A stretch of DNA of 64,000 nt, from contig CAILUT010000043.1 of NCBI GenBank assembly GCA_903837495.1, positions 1 to 64,000 on the forward strand, read 5' to 3'. Below, in pieces: positions 22,109-31,926 of the stretch (position 1 is its first letter; every line of letters starts with the position of its first letter). The DNA is from an uncultured Flavobacteriales bacterium. Lineage in GTDB: Bacteria; Bacteroidota; Bacteroidia; CAIKAF01. Under the pieces are notes generated by a model. That model ran no database searches and was not told the origin of the DNA. It saw only the letters and a list, made by a program, of their open reading frames with translations. A program made the translations under genes and the position numbers.

Positions 22109-23178
22109 GAAATCAGCAGGGTTTTTAAGGTGTTCATTTCAGCTGGGGTATTGTGGGCATGCACCATGCACCGATACCCCTCGGCACCCAATTCTACGGT
22201 TGGCGGGCTTAAGTATTTGAGTCCAAATTGGTGTTCCCACTCTGGTTTTGGTTTGGTGATGTAAAACCGAATCCAGCCGGCTTTATCGGGTTGCGTTGGG
22301 GTTCCCAAGCACTTCAGGTTTGATTCGAGTTTGGATTGCCCTTGCTGAATCCAGTGGGGTTCTTGCATCAATGTGCTTACCTGCAAGGCCGACAAAGGCT
22401 GAATGCCTGTACTGTAAATAAAGGCTTTTCCGGTTCCGCTTAGCAAATCAATCAAGGTTTTGGGGCCAAGTACAGCTCCGCCGGCCGATCCTAGGGCTTT
22501 TCCAAATCCCACAATACTAGCAAAAATCCAACTTTGCCTGTCATCGGTACACGCCCAGCCTTCCCCGTTGTTTCCCATGGCTCCAATGCTGTGGGCTTCG
22601 TCCACCACCAATCTAAATCCATAGCGAAGGTGCAGGGCTCGAATCAGGTTTAATGGACTCACATCGCCCGACATAGAATAGACCGATTCAATAGCCAGAT
22701 AGGTATTTCCGGCATGGGGTCGATTTAAGAGTTGTTCCAACATTTGCCAATCTCCATGGGTAAAACCTATGGAAGGAACCCGGCTATGGTGAATAGCCAA
22801 GCGCATGGAGGCATGGACCGATTTGTCGTAAACGATCCGATCGGTTCGGGCGGGGACGGTAGAAAAAAACAGGGCATTGGCCTGAAAAGCAGAAGCAGTT
22901 AGGAGTGCGGCTTGAACGCCAGTTCTATGTGCTAGGGCATTTTCGCATTGGGCGTAGAGTTCTAAGTTTCCAGAGATGCTGCGGCTGGCTCCGGCACCCA
23001 AGGGCAGGTTTTCTTGAACCATCCGGCCCAGCAAATATTCTTTTAAATCGGTGTTTTGGGCAAGGCCTAGAACATCATTCGATTGAAAATCGGGTCCGGC
23101 AGTTCCTTTCGGCAGGGATTTAAATCGTCCGCTTTCTTTTGCTGCAAGCAACCGAGATTCTAAATCGGAATACCTCAT
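22105..23178 (-). CDS. bioF: 8-amino-7-oxononanoate synthase-like PLP enzyme
   Basis: FQSNDVLGLAQ, GAGASRSISGN, LVVDEAHSIGAMGNNGEG, GFGKALGSAGGAVLG. Confidence 0.9.
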   Translation of the reverse strand: MRYSDLESRLLAAKESGRFKSLPKGTAGPDFQSNDVLGLAQNTDLKEYLLGRMVQENLPLGAGASRSISGNLELYAQCENALAHRTGVQAALLTASAFQANALFFSTVPARTDRIVYDKSVHASMRLAIHHSRVPSIGFTHGDWQMLEQLLNRPHAGNTYLAIESVYSMSGDVSPLNLIRALHLRYGFRLVVDEAHSIGAMGNNGEGWACTDDRQSWIFASIVGFGKALGSAGGAVLGPKTLIDLLSGTGKAFIYSTGIQPLSALQVSTLMQEPHWIQQGQSKLESNLKCLGTPTQPDKAGWIRFYITKPKPEWEHQFGLKYLSPPTVELGAEGYRCMVHAHNTPAEMNTLKTLLIS

Positions 23179-24200
23179 TAGGCCAGAACATGCTCGGGGC
23201 TGGGCTGTGGTTTATGAGCCGGCCGGGGCTTCAAACCCAACAGGGCAAACATGGCCGCATCCGATTGAAATTCGGGATTGGGCGTAGTCAGCAATTTTTC
23301 GCCGGTAAAAATAGAATTGGCTCCAGCCATAAAGCACAGAGCTTGTTCTGCGAGAGAGAGGTCGGTTCGTCCGGCAGACAAACGCACCATGCTTCCGGGC
23401 ATAACGATGCGGGCCACGGCGATGGTTCGCAGCATTTCCCAGAAGGGTAATTTTTCTTGGTCTTGCAAAGGAGTTCCCTTCACAGCGACCAGAGTATTGA
23501 TGGGTACGGATTCCGGGTGGGCGGGCAATGTGGCTAGGGTATGCAACAAACCAACCCTGTCTTTCGCTTCTTCTCCCATTCCAACAATGCCTCCGCAGCA
23601 TACCTTTAAACCGGCATCGCGCACATGTTCAAGGGTATTTAGCCGGTCTTGGTAGGTTCTTGTGCCAATGACTTTGTCGTAGTACTCGGGCGAGGTATCC
23701 AGATTGTGGTTGTAGGAATGAAGACCTGCTTCTTTTAATCGGTCGGCTTGGTCTTTGCTCAGCATGCCGAGGGTACAACAAACCTCCATTCCCATTGCAT
23801 TGACTTGTTTCACCGCATCTACAATCCGGTCAAAATGCACATTGTCTTTTACTTCGCGCCAGGCGGCTCCCATGCAAAACCGACTGCTTCCAGCCTCTTT
23901 GGCTTCCATAGCTGAAGTAATAATTTCGGCTACGTTCACCAAAGGTGTACCCTTGACCTCGGTTTGATATCGGGCTGCTTGAGGGCAATACGAACAATCC
24001 TCTGGACAACCGCCAGTTTTGACGCTCAACAGGGTACTCATTTGCACTTCTGCACCATCGTGCCAGGCCCGGTGAACCATAGCGGCATCAAATACCAAAT
24101 CCATGAGGGGTTTGTTGTAAAAAGCCGAAATTTCTTCGCGCGTCCAAGTATTTCGGATGGCATTCGTTTGCCGAATAGCCGCTTTCATGCTTTCGTTCAT
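23178..24200 (-). CDS. bioB: Biotin synthase
   Basis: [62 protein letters not shown]. Confidence 0.97.
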   Translation of the reverse strand: MNESMKAAIRQTNAIRNTWTREEISAFYNKPLMDLVFDAAMVHRAWHDGAEVQMSTLLSVKTGGCPEDCSYCPQAARYQTEVKGTPLVNVAEIITSAMEAKEAGSSRFCMGAAWREVKDNVHFDRIVDAVKQVNAMGMEVCCTLGMLSKDQADRLKEAGLHSYNHNLDTSPEYYDKVIGTRTYQDRLNTLEHVRDAGLKVCCGGIVGMGEEAKDRVGLLHTLATLPAHPESVPINTLVAVKGTPLQDQEKLPFWEMLRTIAVARIVMPGSMVRLSAGRTDLSLAEQALCFMAGANSIFTGEKLLTTPNPEFQSDAAMFALLGLKPRPAHKPQPSPEHVLA

Positions 24201-24204
24201 ATTT

Positions 24205-24212
24205 CAAAGATA
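24205..24212 (-). promoter_or_regulatory. -7 box (TATCTTTG) upstream of bioB
   Basis: TATCTTTG-N4-ATG. Confidence 0.6.
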
Positions 24213-24223
24213 TCCATTTTCCT

Positions 24224-25099
24224 TCAGCTGTTTCGGGAATATTTATCCAACAATTGTCTTTCTTTTTTGCTTAAGCTGTCCAGTCCTTTACGGTGAACCT
24301 TGTCGAGCAATTCATCTAAACTAAATTCTTGCTCTGCTTTTCGGCTTCGAAAGGCCTCATCGCTTTCGGGTTTCCGAAACGAAACCTTCATCTGAGTTCC
24401 TTTCCTTCTACTTAAACCAAAATACATCCAATTCAAAGGATCTTGCCCTTGGCTGCGGCGCCAGCCATACCACAATCCTAAGCTGGCTCCTCCCAAATGG
24501 GCTAAAGTTCCCCCTAAATTTGAACTGCTGCCCAGCATCAGCACATTGAGCAACAGGTAAGCTAAGGCCACGAATTTTAGTTTAACCTCACCAAAAAAAA
24601 GCAATCGAACCGGCAAATTTGGGTGGATTCGGGCTAAGGTCATCATCATTCCCATCAGGGCACCGCTGCTTCCCAGCAACATGCCATCGCCCATGTAAGG
24701 TTGCATGCCCGGACTTTGCATCAGCAGTAGGCTAAGCATATTTCCTGCCAAGCCGGAACAAATAAACAGAGGCCAAACGCTTCGGGAATCGACCAACATC
24801 AAATACATCCGACCAATAAAAAACAAAAACAAACCGTTGAAAAGAAAATGAAAGAATGCTTCATGCGAAATCAAGGAAGTAAACAGTGTCCAGGGTTTCC
24901 AAGCCAAGGTTCCAAGGTCATAGGGCATAGCAAACAACCTTACCACCTCCATTTTAATATTAACTCCTTGCGGTCCTTGCCACAACATCCCAATAAAGGC
25001 CAACAGTTGAAAGGCTAAAAACAAGGTTAATTGCAGGAACAGCAATTGAACGATGGGGTCTTTTTTCAGGTTGATTTCCTCGGTCCTAAGCATACTCAA
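24224..25099 (-). CDS. Rhomboid family intramembrane serine protease
   Basis: MLLGSSGALMGMMMT (GxSG) and TLAHLGGASLGLWYG (catalytic His); polytopic. Confidence 0.88.
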   Translation of the reverse strand: MSMLRTEEINLKKDPIVQLLFLQLTLFLAFQLLAFIGMLWQGPQGVNIKMEVVRLFAMPYDLGTLAWKPWTLFTSLISHEAFFHFLFNGLFLFFIGRMYLMLVDSRSVWPLFICSGLAGNMLSLLLMQSPGMQPYMGDGMLLGSSGALMGMMMTLARIHPNLPVRLLFFGEVKLKFVALAYLLLNVLMLGSSSNLGGTLAHLGGASLGLWYGWRRSQGQDPLNWMYFGLSRRKGTQMKVSFRKPESDEAFRSRKAEQEFSLDELLDKVHRKGLDSLSKKERQLLDKYSRNS

Positions 25100-25731
25100 A
25101 ACCTGCGTTTTAACCTATAAACGTTCAAGAACAACCATCCAGAAAGGACTCCGCCCAAATGGGCAAAATGGGCTACATCGCCACCGCCGGTAAGCCCTGA
25201 GAACAGGTCGATCAAAATCAAGCCTGCCATTAGGTATTTGGCTTTTACAGGAATAAAGAAATACAGGTAAATAGGTTGGTTTGGAAAGTAATACGCGTAT
25301 GCAAAGAGAATTCCATAAATGGCTCCACTGGCCCCCACAACCGGAACTGGGGAACTCAACTGAGCATACGTAACAATCAAATGGATGATGCCTGCCCCAA
25401 AACCGCTTACCAAGTAGAGCGAGAGAAAGCGTTTTGAGCCCATGATGTTTTCAATGGCCGCACCAAACATCCAAAGGGCAAACATGTTAAAAAACAAGTG
25501 GAACAAGGACGAAGGGTCATGCAAAAACATGTAGGTAATCAGTTGGTGTGGGTAAAAGTCGTTTGCCCCACCAAAAAACGACGGATATTGCAAGGCCAGA
25601 TAGTTCATCATCCAGTTTTGAATCACCGGAATGGTACTAAAGGCAAAAAACAAATACACAATCCCGTTTAAGATAATCAGGTTCTTAATAACGGGGGGCA
25701 ATATCGAAAATCCGCGCGGCGCTTGATACAT
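25096..25731 (-). CDS. Rhomboid family intramembrane serine protease
   Basis: VVGASGAIYGILFAYAYYFPN and AHFAHLGGVLSGWLF; N-terminal HQLITYMFLHDPSSLFHLFFNMFALW. Confidence 0.92.
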   Translation of the reverse strand: MYQAPRGFSILPPVIKNLIILNGIVYLFFAFSTIPVIQNWMMNYLALQYPSFFGGANDFYPHQLITYMFLHDPSSLFHLFFNMFALWMFGAAIENIMGSKRFLSLYLVSGFGAGIIHLIVTYAQLSSPVPVVGASGAIYGILFAYAYYFPNQPIYLYFFIPVKAKYLMAGLILIDLFSGLTGGGDVAHFAHLGGVLSGWLFLNVYRLKRRF

Positions 25732-25735
25732 AGTA

Positions 25736-25743
25736 CAAAGATA
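25736..25743 (-). promoter_or_regulatory. -7 box (TATCTTTG) upstream of rhomboid gene
   Basis: TATCTTTG-N4-ATG. Confidence 0.6.
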
Positions 25744-25801
25744 AGGGAAAGTGCCAATTTCGCATGGAAAAAGCCTTTAATCCGGAGCTAAAGAACCAGG
25801 C

Positions 25802-27598
25802 TTATCTTGAAAACAAACCTGCCAGGTCTTCGGCGCTGAATTTCACCAATATGGGTTTGCCATTTAAAGATACCCAAGGCATTTTGCAGTCCATTAAATT
25901 TCGAATCAGGGTTTCTGATTCTAAAACATCCAGCACGACTCCCGATTTAATGGCCATATTCCCTGCCATTTTGCGGTACATCTGATGGCTTCGTTCTTCA
26001 CCCATTTGTGCGGAATTGTGCTTAAATTCTTCCAAAAAGCGTTCCATTAATTCTGGAATAGAATGTCCAACGGCTTCAGGGGGGAACCCGCGCACCAAAA
26101 CAGCTCCCGGCCCAAAAATCTCGGCATCAAATCCTAAATTCCGGAGGTAGGGAAGCATTTCCTCCATTAAGGGCATATCGATTGGCCGCACAGCAATTGT
26201 TTCGGGGAATAAAGCCATTTGAGTAGGTGCTTTTCCCTGTTCGGCACGAGCGGTAAAAGTTTCATACAAAATACGTTCATGGGCCCGGTGCTGATCTACC
26301 AACAGCAGCTGGCCTTTCCATCTTAAAACCAAATAGGTGTTCAGAAATTGAAAACAACGGAAAGGCTCTGCCGCTACTTCTTCCTCGGGAAGCAATCTGG
26401 GCCCATTGCTTGACACGGGCACTGCCTCAAACATGCGTTTCCAACTTTGGTTTTGGCCTGGCGGACTGGTAGATTGAAAGGGATTGTAATTGGGATTGAT
26501 TTTAATTTCTGGCATTTTTATGGCTTCTGGCCGGGGCAATTCATGTCCACCAAAAGCCGGTTCCTGGTCAAAATCAATAGCTGGTGCCACATGGTATTTG
26601 CCCAACGACCGCCGCACGGCCGATTTCAGTATAGAATAAATCGTGCGCTCGTCCTCGAATTTCACCTCGGTTTTTGTTGGATGAATGTTCACATCCAATC
26701 GAGCCGGATCCACTTGCATGGTTATAAAATAACCCGGATGCGCATCGGCCAAAACCATATCAGCAAAAGAATCGCGGATGGCATGATGAAAAGCTGGACT
26801 TTTAATGAATCTTCCGTTTACAAACAGGTACTGTTCCCCCCGAGTCTTCCTTGCAAACTCGGGCTTTACTATAAATCCGCTCAAAGCCACAACCGAGGTT
26901 TCTTCGTGCAGGGGCACTAGTTTTTCGGCGTATCCCCCTCCAAAAAGCTGAACAATGCGTTGCTTAAAGTTTGCAGAACCGAGTTTAAACATGGTTTGCT
27001 GGTTGTTCAGCAGCGAAAATCCAAGCTCTGGATGAATCAAGGCAACCCGAAAAAACTCTTCAACAATATGGCTAAGTTCTACTTTTTCCGATTTTAAAAA
27101 TTTTCGGCGCGCTGGGACCGTAAAAAACAAATTCTTAACTGTGAAACAACTTCCGCGCATGGCCGGTGCCGCTGTCTGCTCTACCACCCTAGAATTTTCC
27201 ATAACCAAGCGCAGCCCCTCAAACCCTTCCCGGCAGGTTTCAAGTTCTACCTTTGCTACGGCGGCAATGCTGGCCAATGCTTCACCCCGAAAACCCTTGG
27301 TATGCAAATCAAATAAATCAGCAGCACTGTGAATTTTTGAGGTGGCATGCCGTTCAAAAGCCAAGCGGGCGTCCCATTCCGACATCCCCATACCGTTGTC
27401 TCTTACCTTTATCATAGACAGACCGCCTTCAGCCAATGTGAGCTCTATGGTTTCCGCTCCCGCATCCACTGCATTTTCCAGCAATTCTTTTACGATGCTT
27501 GCCGGCCGCTGTACCACCTCACCAGCGGCGATCTGGTTGGCTACATCGTCCGGCAGCACTCGAATCAATTGTTCTTTGGCTGCCAATTCATCCTTCAT
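25802..27598 (-). CDS. mutL: DNA mismatch repair endonuclease MutL
   Basis: IRVLPDDVANQIAAGEVVQRPASIVKELLENAVDAGA; GFRGEALASIAAVA; endonuclease-type motif DQHRAHERILYE. Confidence 0.96.
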   Translation of the reverse strand: MKDELAAKEQLIRVLPDDVANQIAAGEVVQRPASIVKELLENAVDAGAETIELTLAEGGLSMIKVRDNGMGMSEWDARLAFERHATSKIHSAADLFDLHTKGFRGEALASIAAVAKVELETCREGFEGLRLVMENSRVVEQTAAPAMRGSCFTVKNLFFTVPARRKFLKSEKVELSHIVEEFFRVALIHPELGFSLLNNQQTMFKLGSANFKQRIVQLFGGGYAEKLVPLHEETSVVALSGFIVKPEFARKTRGEQYLFVNGRFIKSPAFHHAIRDSFADMVLADAHPGYFITMQVDPARLDVNIHPTKTEVKFEDERTIYSILKSAVRRSLGKYHVAPAIDFDQEPAFGGHELPRPEAIKMPEIKINPNYNPFQSTSPPGQNQSWKRMFEAVPVSSNGPRLLPEEEVAAEPFRCFQFLNTYLVLRWKGQLLLVDQHRAHERILYETFTARAEQGKAPTQMALFPETIAVRPIDMPLMEEMLPYLRNLGFDAEIFGPGAVLVRGFPPEAVGHSIPELMERFLEEFKHNSAQMGEERSHQMYRKMAGNMAIKSGVVLDVLESETLIRNLMDCKMPWVSLNGKPILVKFSAEDLAGLFSR

Positions 27599-27605
27599 AT
27601 CGGTG

Positions 27606-27613
27606 CAAAGGTA
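27606..27613 (-). promoter_or_regulatory. -7 box (TACCTTTG) upstream of mutL
   Basis: TACCTTTG-N7-ATG. Confidence 0.55.
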
Positions 27614-28138
27614 CAGATTTCTCTGCCCTTGTACTCAAGCATTTTAGGCTTCAACGGCCTGCCGATTTGCTATGCCCCTCTTTGGTTGAGTGGGCATCTT
27701 GAACCCGCCCGTTTTCGTTCATTTCGTTTGCTCTACCTTTTCGGCCCCGCTGCGATTGGCCCATCTCTTTTCCATTCTGCGTATCGCTGAACCGTGTTTT
27801 TTCATTCAGTACCCCAAAATGACAAACAGGTAGATGCCGGACCCTATTTAAAATTGCTGCCTTCCTATTTCTTTTACTCTGGCTTTTATTTTAGTAGGAA
27901 GAAGGCCAAGGAAGGCCTTCAAAAAGGTGCCTTTCAACACCACTTTAATCCACAAGCACCGATGGCCCGGCCTACTTGCCTGCTCGTTTCAATGCAAGGC
28001 AAAATGGCAGAATCGATTCACCCACAAACAGAAAAACACGGGATAAACCCAGGGGTATTGCGTGCCGCTGTTTTAAAAGGGGATTAAAAGGAAAGGAGAA
28101 AATGTTCCAATTGCCGGGTGCGGGCAAAGTATAAAATG

Positions 28139-28321
28139 CTATTTCCCTGCCAAAGTCTGGATCATTTCCATTAAGCCAAAGGCAATTCCAGAAATAATTA
28201 AAGCGTACACCAGCAGACGCGTAAAGGTCGCAAATCGGACCGGCTGCCGCCGTCGATATTGATGAAAGTCAAACCTTTTCTGGGCGGGTTTTTTAGCAAC
28301 CTGTTTTGACTCTTTTTTCAT
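28139..28321 (-). CDS. Small single-TM hypothetical protein
   Basis: MKKESKQVAKKPAQKRFDFHQYRRRQPVRFATFTRLLVYALIISGIAFGLMEMIQTLAGK, immediately downstream of dapB. Confidence 0.55.
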   Translation of the reverse strand: MKKESKQVAKKPAQKRFDFHQYRRRQPVRFATFTRLLVYALIISGIAFGLMEMIQTLAGK

Positions 28322-28322
28322 G

Positions 28323-29069
28323 CTATTCAAAGGCATACATTTCTTCTACCAAAAACCAGCCGTTCTTTCCATAAAGCCAGAGTGCGGCACGCAAAGCTCC
28401 CAAGGCAAAACCTGCTCGACTGTGGGCCAAATGGCGAAATTCAATTTGGTCGATGTCCGATTCCCAGGTTACAGCATGCAGGCCCTTAACGTCGTTCAAT
28501 CGTTCGGCCTGTATGGGAATATGGCCTTTGATTTCAGTTTCTTTGGACAAGCCCCAGGCCTTGTATGCGGGATGCTGATCAACAATGCCTTTGGCGGTTG
28601 TTATGGCCGTACCGCTGGGCGCATCTTTTTTTTCGGTGTGGTGAATTTCATGCAGCCGTACCGAATATTCGGGAAAGCCCGCCATCCAATGGGCTAATTT
28701 CTTGTTCAGGGCAAAAAACAAATGTACTCCTACACTAAAATTTGAACCGAGCATAATGCTGCCATTTAATTTTAGGCAGGCGGCCTTAACTTCAAATTCG
28801 CGGTCCATCCACCCGGTGCTGCCGCACACCGATGGAATGCCCAACTCAATCAAGCGCAGCAGGTTCTCTGCTGCAGATTCGGGCGAAGAAAATTCAATAG
28901 CCACTTGGGCCCCCGACTGTTTGAGCATCTCAACCTGGTCAAACCAATCTTTGTCTCCCACAAAAACGACCTGGCACGAAACCGAAGCGGCGAGAGCTTC
29001 AATTGCTTTCCCCATTTTCCCATATCCAATTAAGGCAATTTTTAAGGGGGGTATTACTTGGTTTTCCAT
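28323..29069 (-). CDS. dapB: 4-hydroxy-tetrahydrodipicolinate reductase
   Basis: KIALIGYGKMGKAIEALA; ELHHTEKKDAPSGTA-type motif (EIHHTEKKDAPSGTAITTAKGI). Start at ATG 29069. Confidence 0.94.
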   Translation of the reverse strand: MENQVIPPLKIALIGYGKMGKAIEALAASVSCQVVFVGDKDWFDQVEMLKQSGAQVAIEFSSPESAAENLLRLIELGIPSVCGSTGWMDREFEVKAACLKLNGSIMLGSNFSVGVHLFFALNKKLAHWMAGFPEYSVRLHEIHHTEKKDAPSGTAITTAKGIVDQHPAYKAWGLSKETEIKGHIPIQAERLNDVKGLHAVTWESDIDQIEFRHLAHSRAGFALGALRAALWLYGKNGWFLVEEMYAFE

Positions 29070-29614
29070 TGCAAAGTCAAGGTTAATCCTGGCTGGAATC
29101 CGATTAGGGGCGCGGGGGCCGAGGGAATCCATTTAAGGGATAAATCGTCGCTCACATCAAAGTGAAACAAATGTCCGTCAACGGTAGCATCAACCACATT
29201 TAAAAGGTAGCCAACCAAGCCCAAAACGGCGGCAAAATCGCGGTTTCGCTGGTATAAATCGCGCTCTGCTTTTAAAGCAGTATTGCTATATCCATTGAAT
29301 TCAGGTTGGGGGATTTCATCGATTCGATTTCGGTAAGCGTCGCGAAAACGGAGGAATTGCTGTTGATTTTCGGCCACGAAATAAATGCCAACTCCAAGTC
29401 CTGCCCAAACCAGTGGGGCCTTCCAATATTTTCGGTTGTAAATTTGCCCTGCACCGGGAACAACGATAGAGAGGAGGGATGCTAGAGCGGGTTTGTGGTT
29501 TTGCCGGTATTCTTCGCGTTTAGCCCATTTCAGGGAATCTGGGTTTTGGCCATACATTTGGATAAAGCCACTCCAAAAGAATAAAAAACAACCGAAGTAA
29601 AACGGATGTTTCAT
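29054..29614 (-). CDS. DUF5683-type protein
   Basis: Signal peptide; 'KPALASLLSIVVPGAGQIYNRKYWKAPLVWAGLGVGIYFV...FRDAYRNRID' and position between parB and dapB. Confidence 0.85.
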   Translation of the reverse strand: MKHPFYFGCFLFFWSGFIQMYGQNPDSLKWAKREEYRQNHKPALASLLSIVVPGAGQIYNRKYWKAPLVWAGLGVGIYFVAENQQQFLRFRDAYRNRIDEIPQPEFNGYSNTALKAERDLYQRNRDFAAVLGLVGYLLNVVDATVDGHLFHFDVSDDLSLKWIPSAPAPLIGFQPGLTLTLQWKTK

Positions 29615-30477
29615 GATATTCGATCAAGCAGGTCTTTTAATTCTTGCTCGGTACTAAATCGAATGTTCAGGCTGCCGTTGCCTTTTGGAGAAACGGTTAC
29701 CTGTGCTTTTGCTTTTCCTGCCCAGGCTCCTAGGGGTTGAGCATAGCTTTTTGAGGTGGGTTTAGCGGGGCTTGGATTTCCAGTAGCCGATTTAACCAAA
29801 GCCTCGGTTGCTCGAACCGATAGATTCTGCTTGTTTACTTGTCGGTAAATTTCCAGTTGAAGGGACACGGGATTTACATTGATTAAGGCTCGGGCATGCC
29901 CCATTTCAATATGGCCTTCAATGATTCCAGATTGTATTTCCTCCGGAAGTTTAAGCAGTCGAACGTAGTTTGAAATGGTTTCTCGCTTTTTAGAAATGCG
30001 TTCGGCCAATTGGTCTTGCGTCAGTTTGCAATCTTCCATCAACCGTTGGTAGCTAAATGCCAACTCAATGGCATTCAAATCTGCTCTGTGGAGATTTTCC
30101 ACCAAAGCCAATTCCAGCATTCCGGTGTCTTCTGAGGACCGAATGAAAGCCGGAATGGTTTCCATATTCACTCTTTGAGATGCTCTGAATCGGCGTTCCC
30201 CAGAAATCAATTGGTATTTGCCCTCGCCTAGGATTCGAACGGTGATGGGCTGAACAATGCCTAGGGTTGCGATGGAATTTGCCAGCTCTTGCAGGGCATC
30301 TTCTTCAAAGCGGTTTCTAGGTTGCCAAGGGTTGGCTTCAATGGAATCTAAGGAAATCAATGCAATGCTTCCAACAGCGGGTATTGGCCTATAATCAGCG
30401 GCAGGAAGGCCCATCTCTTCTCGTGAGGCCAATAAAGCTCCCAACCCTTTTCCCAAACCGGTTTTTCGTTGTGCCAT
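29611..30477 (-). CDS. parB: Chromosome partitioning protein ParB
   Basis: LGKGLGALL...ISLDSIEANPWQPRNRFEEDALQELANSIATLGIVQPITVR...YQLISGERRFRAS; HTH region. Confidence 0.95.
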   Translation of the reverse strand: MAQRKTGLGKGLGALLASREEMGLPAADYRPIPAVGSIALISLDSIEANPWQPRNRFEEDALQELANSIATLGIVQPITVRILGEGKYQLISGERRFRASQRVNMETIPAFIRSSEDTGMLELALVENLHRADLNAIELAFSYQRLMEDCKLTQDQLAERISKKRETISNYVRLLKLPEEIQSGIIEGHIEMGHARALINVNPVSLQLEIYRQVNKQNLSVRATEALVKSATGNPSPAKPTSKSYAQPLGAWAGKAKAQVTVSPKGNGSLNIRFSTEQELKDLLDRIS

Positions 30478-30482
30478 ATCGT

Positions 30483-31274
30483 TTAACTAATCGAGGCCGA
30501 AGGTTTTACTCCAGGATTCTTTTGCAGCAATTCACGGGCTAAATCCAGGTAATTTTGAGCTCCGCGCGATTCCGCATCGTACATGATCACGGTTTCTCCA
30601 AAACTAGGGGCTTCGCCTAAGGTGGTATTTCGAGCAATAATCGTATTAAAGACCATTTCTTGAAAATGGGTACGTACATCTTCTACCACTTGATTTGATA
30701 GGCGCAGGCGTTTGTCAAACATGGTTAGAAGAATGCCCTCTATGTTTAAATTTTCATTCAAATTGGACTGAACAATGCGTATGGTATTGAGCAATTTACC
30801 CAAACCTTCAAGGGCAAAATACTCGCATTGAACGGGAATTAAAACCGAATCAGAAGCGGTTAATGCATTGACGGTGATTAATCCTAGGGAGGGAGAACAA
30901 TCGATGACGATAAAATCATACTGGTTGCGCACCTCATTCAGCACCTGTTTCATGCGTTGTTCGCGCCGTTCAACGCTAATCAGCTCAATCTCGGCACCAA
31001 CCAAATCAATGTGGGCGGGCAAAATAAACAAGTTGGGGGTAGAGGTAGCTAGGATGCACTGTGCGGGATCCTGTTGGTTCAGAATACACTCATAAATGCT
31101 GTTTTCTACCTGATTGGGATCAATTCCAACACCCGAAGTAGCATTGGCCTGTGGATCTGCATCAACAATCAAGGTTCGGAATTCCAAAACAGCCAAGCCT
31201 GCTGCCAAATTAATCGAGGTTGTAGTTTTACCAACCCCCCCCTTCTGATTTGCTATTGAGATGATTTTTGCCAT
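30483..31274 (-). CDS. parA: Chromosome partitioning ATPase ParA (Soj-like)
   Basis: MAKIISIANQKGGVGKTTTSINLAAGLA; DADPQANATSGVG; IDCSPSLGLITVNAL. Start moved to ATG 31274. Confidence 0.95.
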   Translation of the reverse strand: MAKIISIANQKGGVGKTTTSINLAAGLAVLEFRTLIVDADPQANATSGVGIDPNQVENSIYECILNQQDPAQCILATSTPNLFILPAHIDLVGAEIELISVERREQRMKQVLNEVRNQYDFIVIDCSPSLGLITVNALTASDSVLIPVQCEYFALEGLGKLLNTIRIVQSNLNENLNIEGILLTMFDKRLRLSNQVVEDVRTHFQEMVFNTIIARNTTLGEAPSFGETVIMYDAESRGAQNYLDLARELLQKNPGVKPSASIS

Positions 31275-31430
31275 AAAAAGCGATTGCGCCGCTATGGCAA
31301 AATTAGCAATTTTTACCCGTCTAAGTTCTTTTACCGCCACGAAAACGCAGCAAAGTTTAGATTCATCCAAACCAAAACAGGCTTGTTGTTTGCCTAAACG
31401 AGATTTTACATGAATTCTTACCTTAGGCCT

Positions 31431-31850
31431 ATGAAAACAACCTGGTTATTTTTAATGGTATTTCCTCACCTTATTTTAAGCATCGTCTTTGCCCAATCTG
31501 GAATCGACAAATTGATGAATTGGAATTCCAACCTATCGTGGATTCGTGGGCATTTTGCAAATAGTCCTTTAAATCGGGCAAGCAAATGGCTGTTGATTAT
31601 GCTAACAGGCTTAGAAACCTTAGGCGGAGTATTGGGATTAATTGGAGTTGGTCTTGCCCTGGCCTTTGATTTTCAAGGTGCTGCTGCCACCGCACTGGAA
31701 TTCAGTTTGCTGATTTTGGGACTGGCCTTAACGGGGCTTATGATTGGGCAGCGCATGGCAAAAGACTATGCTGGGGCGGCCAATTTGGTTGGTTATTGTC
31801 TTTTATTGGGCATGAGTTTCTTATTTATAACTCTGGTTCAGGACCTGTGA
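31431..31850 (+). CDS. DoxX-like membrane protein
   Basis: MKTTWLFLMVFPHLILSIVFAQSGIDKLMNW...LLIMLTGLETLGGVLGLIGVGLAL; four TM helices. Start may instead be 31410. Confidence 0.65.
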   Translation: MKTTWLFLMVFPHLILSIVFAQSGIDKLMNWNSNLSWIRGHFANSPLNRASKWLLIMLTGLETLGGVLGLIGVGLALAFDFQGAAATALEFSLLILGLALTGLMIGQRMAKDYAGAANLVGYCLLLGMSFLFITLVQDL

Positions 31851-31926
31851 ATTAACAATTTGGTAACAGTGGCGGCCCGCATGATAGTTTGACTTAATAC
31901 ACCTTTGTACGTTAACTACATTAAGT

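Noticed and set aside
29611-31274. parS site search near parAB
   Set aside because: No TGTTTCACGTGAAACA-like palindrome noticed in the window; origin proximity cannot be claimed.
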